Source: Elusimicrobiota bacterium | GTDB taxonomy: Bacteria > Elusimicrobiota > Elusimicrobia > JACQJN01 | Assembly (NCBI GenBank): GCA_016205045.1 | Contig: JACQJM010000040.1 | Coordinates: 1-6,504 of the forward strand | Length of the DNA stretch: 6,504 nucleotides | Direction of reading: 5' to 3' | Shown here: positions 4,937 through 6,504 of the stretch, piece by piece | Layout: every line of letters begins with the position of its first letter | Position numbering within the stretch: the first letter of the stretch is position 1 | Program-made: the position numbers and the translations under genes | Notes under the pieces: generated by a model | Databases searched by the model: none | Seen by the model: the letters and a program-made list of their open reading frames with translations, nothing else | What the model was told of the DNA's origin: nothing

Positions 4937-6504
4937 TGGCAAACCAATTCTTTTCATCCGCGTAAGCGAGGATCCCTGTATAGATTCCAGACACCATTTT
5001 CTTACGGAATCGTTCATTGGAAAGTCGGGAAGCATCCCTGGTATTGGTCAAAAAACCAAGCTCAATGAGAATGGCTGGGGCATAGGTCCCGCTTAACACA
5101 TAAAACCCCGCCTTCTTAATGCCCCGGTTGGAGATATCTACTTTTTTTTGAATCCCTTTTGCGATGAGCCCTCCCAAAATGCCTCCCTCATTAATAAATT
5201 CATTGCGTGCCATAGAACCCAAAAGCCGCGCGGCCACATCGGCCTGGTCCCCTCCCACAGTCTTTCCTTCCAATTCTAAGGAGGCATTTTCAAACTGTGC
5301 CACACTGGCAGCGGAAGGATCGGAAGGTTTTTCTGAAAGGTAATAAATTTCAAATCCGTTCTCCCGCCTATCTCGATGCGCATTGGCATGAATGGAGATA
5401 AAGAGATCCGCATTAAATTCTGTGGCCATTTGGGAGCGATCGGAAAGAGGAACAAACTTATCCGATATCCGAGTTAGCAGGACCTCAAACTTCCCTTCCT
5501 CTTTAAGAAACCTGGCCAATTCTTTGGCTACCCATAAGTTCACCTCTTTCTCCACCAGGCCATACCGGCCATCGGCCCCACTGTCCTTTCCTCCGTGTCC
5601 CGGATCGATCACAATCCGGCGACGAAGCGATTGGTGAACGGGGGGAGCATTCTCTTGAGGAACCGAGCCCGGGACCACAGAAATGGCTGGTTCTTCCGAA
5701 GAAACCATCCCCGGGATCGGCGGGATTACGGCAGAAGGGGCGCTTTCTGAAGAAGTTTCTTTTTCCGCCGAAGCCTCCTCAGGGTTTGCGGGGGAAATGG
5801 CGGCCACCGTGGAGATGGCTGACTCGGGGCGGAACAGGTCCAGCGCCAACCTACGCGGGTTCTTTAACTCATTTTTGACTATCCGAACAGGCTTCTGTTC
5901 CAAGGAGATGGTCAGCCGCACCACATCTTTCTCTTGAACTAAACCTAGGGAATGAATCAGCCCATCTGCCACTGTCATTTTTTCCGCCTTGGTTATCATT
6001 CCATGGGGAAATAGAATGTCCACTCTTTTGTCTCCCTTTGGGCTCACGATGAACGAAGGCAGAGATCCCATGCCCACGACAACCCGCGAATGATCTGAAT
6101 AGAAAAAATGTCGTAAGGAACCGATATTGGCTCGCTTTTCCACGGTAATGTGCCTGGTCGCAAGATCAAAATAAGTATCCATATCCACTAACCCTGTAAA
6201 GGGTTTAGAAAGAAAAAAATCAAAAGGAATAAAGGCTTGACTGGCGCGCACCATCACAGGAGAAGACAGCCTTACCTCTTGAGATCCCACCGTTGCTTTA
6301 TCTGAATTAATGATGAATTTTAAAGACTCGCCGTAAAAACGCATCAGCACTCTCCCCGAAACAGGATACCAGTACGCATGCCCTCCATAAATCTTACCTA
6401 GATCGGTAGCGTTGAGATAATTTTCCTTTCCCACCCGATACATCTGAACCGTACCCGCATATTTGCCGCTCATGACCACCGGGATATTTTCAATGGCCCC
6501 CTGG
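4908..6504 (-). CDS. AMIN-domain N-acetylmuramoyl-L-alanine amidase, 5' end outside the window
   Basis: The frame stays open to the window edge (GTG 6479 and ATG 6473 are internal), so the true start and any signal peptide are missing. Numbering is from GTG 6479, 523 residues. About 1-115 resembles the copper amine oxidase N-terminal-like domain found in envelope proteins (NATDLGKIYGG, then AFIPFDFF). About 118-218 is an AMIN-type domain (RLTISLEQKPVRI, RLALDLFRP), which in relatives targets amidases to septal or peptidoglycan sites. About 220-285 is a Pro/Ser/Ala/Glu linker. About 287-508 is Amidase_3 with zinc ligands H295 (DPGHGG), E310 (VEKEVNL) and H364 (SIHANA) and catalytic E473 (IELGFLTN). 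A segment (376-430) after SIHANA corresponds to the autoinhibitory region of AmiC-type enzymes. It overlaps murI by up to 29 bp. It probably acts in the periplasm in cell separation or wall turnover. Confidence 0.94.
   Translation of the reverse strand, partial: QGAIENIPVVMSGKYAGTVQMYRVGKENYLNATDLGKIYGGHAYWYPVSGRVLMRFYGESLKFIINSDKATVGSQEVRLSSPVMVRASQAFIPFDFFLSKPFTGLVDMDTYFDLATRHITVEKRANIGSLRHFFYSDHSRVVVGMGSLPSFIVSPKGDKRVDILFPHGMITKAEKMTVADGLIHSLGLVQEKDVVRLTISLEQKPVRIVKNELKNPRRLALDLFRPESAISTVAAISPANPEEASAEKETSSESAPSAVIPPIPGMVSSEEPAISVVPGSVPQENAPPVHQSLRRRIVIDPGHGGKDSGADGRYGLVEKEVNLWVAKELARFLKEEGKFEVLLTRISDKFVPLSDRSQMATEFNADLFISIHANAHRDRRENGFEIYYLSEKPSDPSAASVAQFENASLELEGKTVGGDQADVAARLLGSMARNEFINEGGILGGLIAKGIQKKVDISNRGIKKAGFYVLSGTYAPAILIELGFLTNTRDASRLSNERFRKKMVSGIYTGILAYADEKNWFANGESSPGDK

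Overview
All recognisable genes lie on the minus strand and are read from the right edge to the left edge. The organism is probably an uncultured diderm bacterium. The evidence is two AmiC-type N-acetylmuramoyl-L-alanine amidases, one with an AMIN domain, flanking glutamate racemase, plus housekeeping genes and intergenic repeats made of degenerate heptamers. The style resembles environmental genomes such as Omnitrophota, but that assignment is an impression and not proven here. Few genes have a clear Shine-Dalgarno sequence; the exceptions are hicA and, weakly, the release-factor-like gene.

Right half (2966-6504), cell-wall block. A 5'-truncated multidomain amidase (4908 to beyond 6504) overlaps the start of murI (4100-4936). 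After a 114-bp gap with a perfect hairpin comes a second, shorter secreted amidase (2966-3982). MurI makes D-glutamate for peptidoglycan, and the amidases cut the peptide stems off the glycan, so the block pairs wall synthesis with wall remodelling.

Middle (1413-2965). A 414-bp gene-free stretch is full of inverted repeats. Then come four tightly packed genes: a 63-residue two-helix membrane protein, a GGQ-motif release-factor-like ribosome-rescue protein, a ridA with one in-frame TAA near its middle (pseudogene or sequence error), and a solitary HicA-like protein whose catalytic histidine position holds tyrosine. Stops and starts abut (TAG-ATG), overlap (TGATG), or place the next ribosome site on the previous stop (TAAGGAGG).

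Left part (1-1412). One 420-codon frame encodes a Nudix hydrolase joined to QueC (7-cyano-7-deazaguanine synthase). Three dyad repeat elements are tied to this gene. Two have the same design: five degenerate 7-bp units, a short spacer centred on a small palindrome, then five units in inverted orientation. One (1326-1408) fills nearly the whole hicA/nudix-queC gap. The other (6-98) supplies the last codons and stop of queC. The third (747-880), GC-rich and also an inverted repeat, is read in frame as the linker between Nudix and QueC. These coding uses of repeat DNA are the most unusual feature of the window.
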